From: a virus
DNA: 56,723 nucleotides
Reading direction: 5' to 3' (one strand)
Virus record (IMG/VR): IMGVR_UViG_3300037246_000975
Coordinates: 1-56,723 of that record
How positions within the stretch are numbered: the first letter of the stretch is position 1; every line of letters begins with the position of its first letter. This document shows positions 17,325-23,006 of the stretch, one piece after another. Below the pieces are notes generated by a model that saw nothing but the letters and a program-made list of their open reading frames with translations, was not told the origin of the DNA and did no database searches. A program made the position numbers and the translations under genes.

Positions 17325-17470
17325 AAGAACTTCCTGAATATGTTCAGTATATTTCTCCTCGTCTTTTTCAGTTTACTTAGATTACCGTTCTCGCAAGCTC
17401 TAAGCCAGTTACACTCTTCACAGGAGGGACTGTAGGGACAATATCCGTATTTGTCACGAAAGTTTTTCAT
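17315..17470 (-). CDS. 51-residue Cys-cluster protein
   Basis: ATG at 17470 with TAAGGA upstream. Four Cys sit in CPYSPSCEECNWLRAC, followed by a basic C-terminal half (KLKKTRRNILNIFRK). It is the first gene after a structured leader and overlaps the helicase start, so the two are coupled. A metal-binding DNA-contacting accessory is likely, not proven. Confidence 0.65.
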   Translation of the reverse strand: MKNFRDKYGYCPYSPSCEECNWLRACENGNLSKLKKTRRNILNIFRKFLWA

Positions 17471-17590
17471 GAAGTGTTCCTTAAAAATAGTGGGGGCCGG
17501 AAAGCGGTCAGGAAAACCGACCCCCTGAATGGCCTGTGAGCCATTTGGTGTGTATGATTGCAATTACCTGACCGCATTCTTTCCTTCATA
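17471..17590 (-). promoter_or_regulatory. structured 5' leader before the helicase operon
   Basis: About 120 nt separate the promoter (17597-17624) from the ATG at 17470. GCGGTCAGG (17575-17567) pairs perfectly with CCTGACCGC (17512-17504), enclosing an inner AATGGC/GCCATT hairpin. The 3' arm can alternatively pair with GGTC next to it (GGTCGGTTTTCCTGACC). A cis-regulatory RNA is plausible; no known riboswitch consensus was recognised. Confidence 0.5.
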
Positions 17591-17596
17591 CTATTC

Positions 17597-17624
17597 ATTA
17601 TAGCCGATGTCGGAAAGTTGTCAA
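17597..17624 (-). promoter_or_regulatory. sigma70-type promoter of the helicase operon
   Basis: Minus strand TTGACA (17624-17619), 16 nt, TATAAT (17602-17597): both hexamers match the consensus. It lies just after the stop of 17633-17875. Confidence 0.88.
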
Positions 17625-17632
17625 GGGGAATG

Positions 17633-17875
17633 TTACTGGCAGTCGGGACAAGGGCAATCTGCATAGCAGTTTCCGTCTTCTGCGAGACACTTTCCACAGC
17701 CATCTTCAGGTTTTTTGATTTTGGTATCGTTGCAAGTTGGACAGGGAAGGAGGGTGAGAGCTTCACGAGCAAGGTATCCGATAGGCCCATCACTTACAGT
17801 GAGTGGTTCTGTATTTGTAATTGTGATTATGCTTATAAGTTTTGTGCGGAGTTGGATGATTTGGTCAGGGGTCAT
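17633..17875 (-). CDS. 80-residue Cys-rich protein
   Basis: ATG at 17875 preceded by GAGGAACCAAA. The N-terminal half is helical (MTPDQIIQLRTKLISIITI). The C-terminal half has eight Cys including CPTC, CGKC and CPCPDC at the very end, consistent with two zinc or iron-sulfur sites. It overlaps the stop of 17872-18177. Function unknown. Confidence 0.65.
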   Translation of the reverse strand: MTPDQIIQLRTKLISIITITNTEPLTVSDGPIGYLAREALTLLPCPTCNDTKIKKPEDGCGKCLAEDGNCYADCPCPDCQ

Positions 17876-18177
17876 TTTGGTTCCTCCGGGATTTTTGTTG
17901 CTCGATATTCGGGGATGGATTCACCTGCACAGGTATATCGCAGGATATTGCCGTTGGCATTTTTAACGTGTATTTCAACTTCGCCACCGTCTAATAAGTT
18001 GTAGTCCCCGACATCATATTCTTCGGCTCTTTTAACGGCAGCGAATTCGGATGAATAAGCGTATGTGTCCTGCCAATCATCGTCTCCGTCGTAGTCAGGG
18101 ATATGAGTTTTCCATAGAGGAGGACACTTGTGGGTAGTATCCCATTTGAATTCTTTGCAGATTTCACATCTTGCCAT
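17872..18177 (-). CDS. hypothetical acidic protein with N-terminal Cys knuckle
   Basis: 101 residues, ATG at 18177 after AGAAAGGAACACAAA. It begins MARCEICKEFKWDTTHKCPP, a likely metal knuckle, followed by an acidic, Tyr-rich domain (DYDGDDDWQDTYAYS) and a beta-rich C-terminus. It lies right after a terminator hairpin, so it may start from an unidentified promoter or read-through. Confidence 0.6.
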   Translation of the reverse strand: MARCEICKEFKWDTTHKCPPLWKTHIPDYDGDDDWQDTYAYSSEFAAVKRAEEYDVGDYNLLDGGEVEIHVKNANGNILRYTCAGESIPEYRATKIPEEPK

Positions 18178-18192
18178 TTTGTGTTCCTTTCT

Positions 18193-18226
18193 AAAAAGAG
18201 AGACTAAGTTAGTTCCCAGTCTCTCT
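18193..18226 (-). terminator. intrinsic terminator
   Basis: AGAGAGACT (18226-18218) pairs perfectly with AGTCTCTCT (18205-18197) over a 12-nt loop, followed by a T-run (18197-18193) on the minus strand. It separates 18274-18486 from 17872-18177. Confidence 0.85.
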
Positions 18227-18273
18227 CGGGCAGTTGCCCTTATACCATAACGAAGGTGTTACCTCGGTTATTG

Positions 18274-18486
18274 TCAATTTGTTTTGTCGCGTTCCAAAGT
18301 GCCGGTACAACCACAATTTCCACATTCCATATCACTGACGTGAGGCCAAACTTTCCGGCCTTTAGGAATTTCAAGAGGAACTACACACGGACGCCCAGCT
18401 CCTTCGATAGATAGATTGGGGGTCGTAGGGGTATGTCCACAGTTGTTGCAGACTGTTTCGATTGTGTACGTTTTCTTGTCGGACAT
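18274..18486 (-). CDS. 70-residue zinc-ribbon protein
   Basis: ATG at 18486 with CGAAAGGAACC upstream. Two knuckles, CNNCGH near the N-terminus and CGNCGC near the C-terminus, lie about 40 residues apart around a Pro/Gly-rich middle. A typical small zinc-ribbon, closed by a strong terminator downstream and preceded by the candidate RNA genes. Confidence 0.65.
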   Translation of the reverse strand: MSDKKTYTIETVCNNCGHTPTTPNLSIEGAGRPCVVPLEIPKGRKVWPHVSDMECGNCGCTGTLERDKTN

Positions 18487-18519
18487 TTTTGGTTCCTTTC
18501 GATTAAGGTTTCGGTTTTA

Positions 18520-18707
18520 GAAAAATGTTGGCGACCGATGACATTCACCATTCTCATTCTTTAGTCATCCCAAGGTCGAACTCTTGTAATGCACCCGTTT
18601 AGCAAGATAAGGTACGTCTAAGTTCGTCATCAAAGGCAACTTGCTTTGCCATAGCAGAATTGGGACTGTAACCCAGTTCGTGTTCTACCACGCCGCCGCC
18701 AACTATA
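18520..18707 (-). ncRNA. candidate structured RNA 2 (about 185 nt)
   Basis: A consensus-like promoter (18713-18741) would start transcription near 18706. The 5' end GTTGGCGGC (18703-18695) pairs with the 3' end GTCGCCAAC (18535-18527) in a 9-bp closing helix with one G-U, and a T-rich tract follows directly. Inside are a TGGG/CCCA hairpin with a 7-nt loop, a GGCAA/TTGCC hairpin, and GATGAC/GTCATC long pairing (18631-18626 with 18542-18537). There is no credible coding frame: a 17-codon frame lacks a ribosome site. It is neither a full tRNA nor a tmRNA by eye. Confidence 0.6.
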
Positions 18708-18712
18708 TTTGT

Positions 18713-18741
18713 ATTATACCATATCGGGGGAAACCGATCAA
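18713..18741 (-). promoter_or_regulatory. promoter of RNA 2
   Basis: Minus strand TTGATC (18741-18736), 17 nt, TATAAT (18718-18713). The -10 box is perfect. Confidence 0.8.
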
Positions 18742-18752
18742 AGGTAAAATAT

Positions 18753-18900
18753 AAAAAAAGAGAGTCCGGCGTACTGCAACAATCCTAAACGGAGGGCCGC
18801 CATCCTTAATGCTGTTCTGACGGAGAGGGCTTTCGACCAACTCTCGCCTTATCATCTCACACAGGTGCGTGAATGACTTATAGGCCCGGGCTTCACGGCA
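18753..18900 (-). ncRNA. candidate structured RNA 1 (about 145 nt)
   Basis: Transcription from the promoter at 18906-18934 would start near 18900. The 5' part folds as a hairpin with CGTGAA/TTCACG arms (18897-18892 with 18873-18868) containing GCCCGGGC. The 3' part is closed by GAGAGT/ACTCTC (18845-18840 with 18765-18760) and runs straight into seven Ts (18759-18753), an intrinsic end. No ribosome site or convincing frame is seen. It shares the TGCGTGAAT core (opposite strand) with the 19-nt element near 22.3 and 24.2 kb. Confidence 0.58.
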
Positions 18901-18905
18901 ACTAT

Positions 18906-18934
18906 ATTGTAGCATACCGAGGGATGTCGGGCAA
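18906..18934 (-). promoter_or_regulatory. promoter of RNA 1
   Basis: Minus strand TTGCCC (18934-18929), 17 nt, TACAAT (18911-18906). Downstream initial sequence ATAGTTG matches that of the RNA 2 promoter. Confidence 0.65.
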
Positions 18935-18973
18935 GGGAAATGTGGGGATTTTGGGAATATTTTTGAGATTTAT

Positions 18974-19346
18974 TTATCGGACGGAAGCATACTCAGGCAT
19001 ACCTTATCGGACGTGAGGGAGACTTCGCTACTACGGGGACGTGCGGGGGACTGCGTGAATTTTGGCTCGGGAAATAAAAATGAGTTTAAGTGGGAGAGGT
19101 CTTTGACCTAACATTACCGGACGTTGCTGGGGGCCGATGGGGGGTTGCTGTGCAGGATATTATCGGACTCGGTGGTTATCGGACTAGGCATGATGGCTAC
19201 GGAGGTTGGATGTTATCGGCGATGTCCTATAACCCGGCAAGTATAACCGCAAGTCTTGAGGTGTAATGGACTTAGTTATCGGACAATTAGTTATTCAGAC
19301 TTATCGGACTTGACTGGACAATTGGTTATTCAGACACTTATCGGAC
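18974..19346 (+). repeat. TTATCGGAC repeat island (candidate origin or iteron array)
   Basis: Exact TTATCGGAC copies start at 18974, 19004, 19160, 19176, 19276, 19301 and 19338. Related copies are TTACCGGAC (19114), TTATCGGCG (19213), TTATTCAGAC (19291, 19326) and, inverted, TTATAGGAC (19232-19224). The last part is a ~35-nt tandem unit (19281-19309 and 19316-19346). No gene is seen from 18916 to 19440. Iteron-type origins look like this, but a regulator array is equally possible. Confidence 0.7.
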
Positions 19347-19365
19347 GCTGTGGTGGGTATAGGTA

Positions 19366-19397
19366 GAAGAAAGGCCCGGATCATGATAACCCTGGCC
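19366..19397 (-). terminator. probable intrinsic terminator after 19441-19701
   Basis: GGCCAGG (19397-19391) pairs with CCGGGCC (19379-19373) with one mismatch, followed by TTTCTTCT on the minus strand. It insulates the repeat island from the upstream operon. Confidence 0.6.
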
Positions 19398-19440
19398 ATG
19401 TGTTATTTAATTTTCAGGCTATAACCAAACCCCCCACATT

Positions 19441-19701
19441 CTAACAGTTATCAACCAATTCTATCCTATACCCAAGACAACGACTAACAGTTCCGTTGTC
19501 CCATGTCACCTCAAATCCTGCTGAAATACCCCGGGATTTATTTGCTTGCAATATTGCCGTAATTGTACCCCGCTCATTACAAGCTTTTTGATATGCTTGT
19601 TTGGCATTAGATTTCGCAGGTTCACGTCCTAAACTTTGCCAATAGTCTCGTTTCCCCTTAAGGCTATATCCACTTTGTTTTACTCTGTCTTCGATTTTCA
19701 T
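19441..19701 (-). CDS. 86-residue basic hypothetical protein
   Basis: From the ATG at 19701 (AAAGAGGTATAAA upstream). The N-terminal 50 residues are Lys/Arg/Gln-rich and helical (KIEDRVKQSGYSLKGKRDYW), the rest has short strands (FEVTWDNGTVSRCLGYRIEL). It is the last gene before the repeat island, so a DNA-binding role there is conceivable. No family recognised. Confidence 0.6.
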   Translation of the reverse strand: MKIEDRVKQSGYSLKGKRDYWQSLGREPAKSNAKQAYQKACNERGTITAILQANKSRGISAGFEVTWDNGTVSRCLGYRIELVDNC

Positions 19702-19783
19702 TTTATACCTCTTTTGACATAAGGAAGAGCCGGACGGCATCGCGACCATCCGGCCCCAGATGAAATGATGTGACTAAGCCCAA

Positions 19784-19981
19784 TCAGCTTATCTTAAGTA
19801 ACTCATCTCGTATAGCTTGACCGCCACATTCCGACGTGTCTTTAACTTCGCAGTTTTCACAAGCCGACAAGCCGTCAAATTGTATTAGCCAGCAATCACT
19901 TGTTAGCTTATCTTGGTCGATCTCTTTGCTTTCAGTAATCACTATTTGACCATTTTCAACCTTTGCTTTTCGATATAACAT
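19784..19981 (-). CDS. 65-residue Cys-containing hypothetical protein
   Basis: ATG at 19981 with a near-perfect GAGGAGGATC upstream. Three Cys cluster in ACENCEVKDTSECGG, with a fourth at DCW. The N-terminal half is beta-like. Unknown function; expressed as part of the 20-21 kb operon. Confidence 0.6.
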   Translation of the reverse strand: MLYRKAKVENGQIVITESKEIDQDKLTSDCWLIQFDGLSACENCEVKDTSECGGQAIRDELLKIS

Positions 19982-20007
19982 TTTTGATCCTCCTCGATTT
20001 ATGGTTC

Positions 20008-20322
20008 TTATAGTTTCCCATTAGCGACACAATCTCTTTTTAACCCCTCCGATACTGTCCACAATATCGGATAATCATTCAGCCGCTCATAATCAAAAAT
20101 ACACACGTTTCCGGTTGACCAATCCAAGTGATATTTTTTAGGCAACCAACCTGCATCAAACATAACCTCTAAAGTTGTTTGTTTGTAGTGTTCACTGTAA
20201 CCATAACGGAATGATCCAACAACAACAGCATTATCCTTGTGCCGAATACATCGAACGGAATGATAAGTATTTCCATTTACTTTATCAAACCACTTTTTCA
20301 CAATCACTGTAAATCGTTTCAT
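20008..20322 (-). CDS. hypothetical protein
   Basis: 104 residues from the ATG at 20322, which overlaps the stop of the previous gene (ATGA). The sequence is basic and beta-rich (FTVIVKKWFDKVNGNTYHSV) with a WDYERLNDYPILW-like C-terminal half. Translation is probably coupled. No known domain. Confidence 0.6.
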   Translation of the reverse strand: MKRFTVIVKKWFDKVNGNTYHSVRCIRHKDNAVVVGSFRYGYSEHYKQTTLEVMFDAGWLPKKYHLDWSTGNVCIFDYERLNDYPILWTVSEGLKRDCVANGKL

Positions 20323-20963
20323 ATCAATTCCCCCCCCCAGAACCATCTCATCTCATCAGAAAACAAATCAGGTTCCCCGGTAGTCAAAGACACAAACAAC
20401 AGCTCTTCCTGATCCTCCCGTATTTTTTGCTCCTCCGCATCCGCAATACAGTCTTCGCATAAATACTCTTCTTCATATTCATGCAAATCTTTATAGTACT
20501 CACTACAACAAGAGCAAAGACCGGAATCGTAACATTCAGAACAAAGCAAATTGTCTGCCGTCGATTCGATCCCGCCACATCCATGTATGTCTATTAGCCT
20601 TATTTCGTCGGCATCCGTTATTTTACATCGACACTCCGAACAAATCGCAAAAGGTTCCGCGTCCGGACTATTGTAATTATTGAACCACCGGATAACTCCG
20701 AGAACATGGGGACAGGCCGACTCGGTAGCAAAACTCCTCAGCTCCTCTTCATTATCCAGACAATACACAAAGACTTTGTTACTAAAACTGTTCCCGTTAT
20801 TCTCAAGCAAATCCGTTGCGGCTTTTAGATCCTTGATCCCGCCTGTACCAGTTGCGGCTATATTCTCGAATGTCCCGGCCTTGTCAATATAGAAAAAGTT
20901 CCATTCCCAAATGCAGCCGCCATATCCTCCTCCGTCGTATTGTACTAAGATATTTGTGTTCAT
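20319..20963 (-). CDS. 214-residue protein with Cys-rich (LIM/treble-clef-like) region
   Basis: ATG at 20963 after GAGGAGGAGC. Residues 1-95 form a beta/alpha domain with Gly-rich start (VQYDGGGYGGCIWEWNFFYI). Residues 105-180 carry CSECRC, CSEC, CSCCSEYY and CEDC knuckles, as in LIM-type or similar double zinc modules. The C-terminus is acidic. The spacing suggests at least two zinc sites used for protein or RNA contacts. It is coupled to genes on both sides. Confidence 0.65.
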   Translation of the reverse strand: MNTNILVQYDGGGYGGCIWEWNFFYIDKAGTFENIAATGTGGIKDLKAATDLLENNGNSFSNKVFVYCLDNEEELRSFATESACPHVLGVIRWFNNYNSPDAEPFAICSECRCKITDADEIRLIDIHGCGGIESTADNLLCSECYDSGLCSCCSEYYKDLHEYEEEYLCEDCIADAEEQKIREDQEELLFVSLTTGEPDLFSDEMRWFWGGELI

Positions 20964-21289
20964 TTTTGCTCCTCCTCATTTAAGCGTAATTCACATAAAG
21001 GATAGCCGTCATGCTCCTCCAAATAGATAGTTTCCCCGTCTCCGTCAATACGCATTTCGGCAGACAACGCCAACGGTTTTAGTTCCCCGGCATCGACCAA
21101 CGCCTTAAGTATTTCCTTATCAGACGGCACAAAGTCGGTGAATTGTCCGGGTTTTCCCCGGTTATAGGTTTTAGGCATGGTCGGGATAATGAAGTCGCGG
21201 CTGGCACAATTTTTATCATTCACATCAAATCCGTCTACTTCATTACCCCACACATCGTAAAACCATAACTCATAACTAACATATTTCAT
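20960..21289 (-). CDS. hypothetical protein
   Basis: 109 residues, ATG at 21289 after AGGAGGATC. Begins MKYVSYELWFYDVWGNEVDGF and contains FIIPTMPKTY and an acidic C-terminus (LRLNEEEQK). The general shape is that of small phage early proteins of unknown role. Overlaps the next start by 4 nt. Confidence 0.6.
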   Translation of the reverse strand: MKYVSYELWFYDVWGNEVDGFDVNDKNCASRDFIIPTMPKTYNRGKPGQFTDFVPSDKEILKALVDAGELKPLALSAEMRIDGDGETIYLEEHDGYPLCELRLNEEEQK

Positions 21290-21304
21290 TTTTGATCCTC
21301 CTGA

Positions 21305-21466
21305 TTAGTCTGCTATTTTCTCAATTCTCTTGATTTTCTTTGTTGGTTTTAATTTTTGTACTTGTATTTTTGCATCGGCTTTATCAAAGGCCATTATTCT
21401 GATTGAACTCTTATCCTCAAAGAATACCCGATAAACATGCTTATATAGTGGCGTTTCCGATTTCAT
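21305..21466 (-). CDS. 53-residue basic protein
   Basis: ATG at 21466 preceded by TGAGGAGGTGAAAA, a near-perfect ribosome site that also contains the stop codon of the upstream gene. The protein is Lys-rich at its C-terminus (QKLKPTKKIKRIEKIAD) and beta-like before it. Likely RNA or DNA binding by charge; no family. Confidence 0.65.
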   Translation of the reverse strand: MKSETPLYKHVYRVFFEDKSSIRIMAFDKADAKIQVQKLKPTKKIKRIEKIAD

Positions 21467-21477
21467 TTTTCACCTCC

Positions 21478-21624
21478 TCAATATCCGTGTTCTTTTAACC
21501 AAACATCTAAAATCATGGCCGCCTCTTCCAGTGTTAAAACTCCGATATTTTCCTTGTAGATCAAATCATTCTCAAGTCTGATATACTCTTCCATGTGTCC
21601 CGGTTTCAGATTAAGTGCAATCAT
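21478..21624 (-). CDS. 48-residue acidic protein
   Basis: ATG at 21624 after AAGGGGGGTAAA. Predicted helical (GHMEEYIRLENDLIYKEN, LTLEEAAMILDVWLKEH), with a possible helix-turn-helix in its second half. It is one member of a run of tiny genes (21305-22047) packed with stop codons lying in or next to the following ribosome site. Confidence 0.62.
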   Translation of the reverse strand: MIALNLKPGHMEEYIRLENDLIYKENIGVLTLEEAAMILDVWLKEHGY

Positions 21625-21625
21625 T

Positions 21626-21778
21626 TTACCCCCCTTTATCGTGTTCTTTATTTATTTTTACACATTCTTCCTGAACAACTGGATGCCATATGCCTTTGAT
21701 TTCAGAATAAGGCACATAATTAGTTTGTGCCCACTGTCTAAATTCTCGTTTTTCTGTTTCATTTAGTTCTCTGAACAT
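21626..21778 (-). CDS. 50-residue hypothetical protein
   Basis: ATG at 21778 after TAGGAGATTGAT. Helical N-terminus (FRELNETEKREFRQWAQ) followed by YVPYSEIKGIWHPVV. Its stop is separated from the next ATG by one base. Function unknown. Confidence 0.62.
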   Translation of the reverse strand: MFRELNETEKREFRQWAQTNYVPYSEIKGIWHPVVQEECVKINKEHDKGG

Positions 21779-21787
21779 ATCAATCTC

Positions 21788-21865
21788 CTAGCTTATTGCC
21801 CAATACACCGCCACCACAAGCCGTAACATATTTATTGCCTTGATATTGTTAAATAGTGTGTTCAT
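21788..21865 (-). CDS. 25-residue hydrophobic peptide
   Basis: ATG at 21865, AGGATG upstream, stop TAG inside the next ribosome site. Residues 13-24 (MLRLVVAVYWAI) could insert in a membrane. Short, so support is only the ribosome site and the exact packing between neighbours. Confidence 0.4.
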   Translation of the reverse strand: MNTLFNNIKAINMLRLVVAVYWAIS

Positions 21866-21867
21866 AA

Positions 21868-22047
21868 TTAGCATCCTATATATGTTTTGTAGCAATCTTC
21901 CCCACAACAAACCTGTTCTGGATATTCAGGCGTAAACTCCTGACCGCACCAAGCACATTCTCGTTTGTAATCCTTCCAGGCATCGGGACAGCCGTGTTCG
22001 TGGCATAAAACGCCATTGATTATCATTACTTCACATTGTTCGCACAT
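21868..22047 (-). CDS. 59-residue Cys/His-rich protein
   Basis: ATG at 22047 after CGGAGGATC. Contains CEQC, CHEHGC, CAWCG and CCGEDC, enough ligands for two zinc ions. It is the first gene of the tiny-gene run and downstream of a promoter/terminator pair (22452-22480, 22328-22367). Confidence 0.65.
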   Translation of the reverse strand: MCEQCEVMIINGVLCHEHGCPDAWKDYKRECAWCGQEFTPEYPEQVCCGEDCYKTYIGC

Positions 22048-22138
22048 AATTGATCCTCCGATTGCTTAATCATATAGTAAAGTATAACCTATTATCGACT
22101 ATAAAGCAAATAAAATATCTGTAAATCGAACATTTTTA

Positions 22139-22167
22139 TTGACTACCGTTATCAAATCTGTTACAAT
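22139..22167 (+). promoter_or_regulatory. plus-strand promoter
   Basis: TTGACT (22139-22144), 17 nt, TACAAT (22162-22167), facing the opposite way to all genes. It would transcribe the TTATCGGAC copies and the 19-nt element, ending at the hairpin at 22328-22367. Confidence 0.75.
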
Positions 22168-22199
22168 ACAATGGCGGCATTCCCGGCAAGCCTGAAAGG

Positions 22200-22311
22200 T
22201 TATAGGACGTGCCGATTATCGGACGTTGTGTCCCGCCACGCAGATTATCGGACTATCCCCCAGACTCATTCCTGATACTGCGTGAATTTCCACTCGCGGA
22301 GTTATTCAGAC
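22200..22311 (+). repeat. TTATCGGAC repeat island 2
   Basis: TTATAGGAC (22200), TTATCGGAC (22216, 22245), TTATTCAGAC (22302), plus the 19-nt element at 22277-22295 shared exactly with 24244-24262. Confidence 0.7.
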
Positions 22312-22327
22312 TATTTAGGTAAAAGCT

Positions 22328-22367
22328 AAGGCCGCCCAGACTACTGACACCCCAGACGGCCTTTTCT
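22328..22367. terminator. bidirectional hairpin terminator
   Basis: AAGGCCG (22328-22334) and CGGCCTT (22357-22363) form a 7-bp stem with a 22-nt loop. TTCT follows on plus, and AGCTTTT on minus. It lies between two convergent promoters. Confidence 0.6.
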
Positions 22368-22451
22368 ACTATATTGCATCGTATCGGTTTTTTAGTTCAT
22401 TTTTAATCCTCCTATTTATTGGCCTATAGTAGGCTCAGTTCGTATATCTGT

Positions 22452-22480
22452 ATTGTACCATAATCAATAATACAAGTCAA
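22452..22480 (-). promoter_or_regulatory. minus-strand promoter of the tiny-gene operon
   Basis: TTGACT (22480-22475), 17 nt, TACAAT (22457-22452): identical boxes and spacing to the plus promoters at 22139 and 24109. The first ribosome site downstream (AGGAGGATTAAAAATG, about 22415) opens only ATG-AAC-TAA. Confidence 0.78.
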
Positions 22481-22482
22481 GG

Positions 22483-22649
22483 GAAATGTCCTGCGGAGGT
22501 AAAGAGGAGGAGCCGCCCAGTTGTGGTGGCGGGAGGTATCGCCCCGGGCGGCTCGGTGGTGAAAATGATTCCCTATTCATTTATGTTCAAAAAGGGCTGG
22601 CCGGTAATGCCGGATCACTATGCCGGATATTGCAGCCAGCCTTTACCAA
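22483..22649. other. gene-free stretch with inverted repeat
   Basis: Contains one copy of the genome-wide 9-mer (22491-22499) and a perfect 9-bp inverted repeat GAGCCGCCC (22510-22518) / GGGCGGCTC (22546-22554), without a clear T-run. Possibly a weak terminator of the 22650 operon. Confidence 0.45.
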
Positions 22650-22931
22650 TTATTTATTATTACAAGCTATTCCAGCTAAAAATGCCTGCATCCAGTTATA
22701 AAGCTCTCGTTTTGTGTTATAACCACCTGTACTGATGGTACTAATGCCACCACCTTCGTTGTACATCCTAACAAGTTTAATGCCACCATAAGCATAATCA
22801 AGGTGATAATTGCCAATATTGACTTTGTATCTTCCCTTGCCTGTTTCTCTCCATGATTTTATTGGTGAATCTGTAACTTCATTGATTCTTTTGACCAGAT
22901 ACTCAAGGTCTTTTTGTGTGATTCGATTCAT
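22650..22931 (-). CDS. 93-residue hypothetical protein
   Basis: ATG at 22931 after GAGGATAAA. N-terminal helix (LEYLVKRINEVT), a basic beta region (GKGRYKVNIGNYHLDYAYGG), and a C-terminal helix (KRELYNWMQAFLAGI). The layout is typical of small accessory proteins in phage genomes that fold around a short beta-sheet. No catalytic motif. Function unknown. Confidence 0.65.
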   Translation of the reverse strand: MNRITQKDLEYLVKRINEVTDSPIKSWRETGKGRYKVNIGNYHLDYAYGGIKLVRMYNEGGGISTISTGGYNTKRELYNWMQAFLAGIACNNK

Positions 22932-23006
22932 TTTATCCTCACTTTCTTGAAAAACAAAGTCACCACGTTCCGCCTAATAGACAAACTCAATCAAGTCGGC
23001 ACTGAA

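Larger units (their letters stand above)
22174..22367 (+). ncRNA. candidate plus-strand RNA (about 190 nt)
   Basis: Bounded by the promoter at 22139-22167 and an AAGGCCG/CGGCCTT hairpin plus TTCT. It carries TTATAGGAC, two TTATCGGAC, TTATTCAGAC and ACTGCGTGAATTTCCACTC (22277-22295). No ribosome site or reading frame of note. It may be only a transcribed control region. Confidence 0.48.

Noticed and set aside
17467-17793. 108-residue minus frame over the helicase leader
   Set aside because: It crosses the promoter and leader hairpin, lacks a ribosome site and overlaps the better supported 17633-17875 gene.
18520-18707. tRNA or tmRNA in the RNA 2 region (TGGGTTACAGTCCCA looks like a T-arm; a 17-codon ATG frame lies at 18599-18652)
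   Set aside because: No complete cloverleaf, no CCA end, far shorter than a tmRNA, and the small frame has no ribosome site.
18974-19346. CRISPR array
   Set aside because: Repeats are 9 nt, irregularly spaced, without spacers of equal length and no cas genes.
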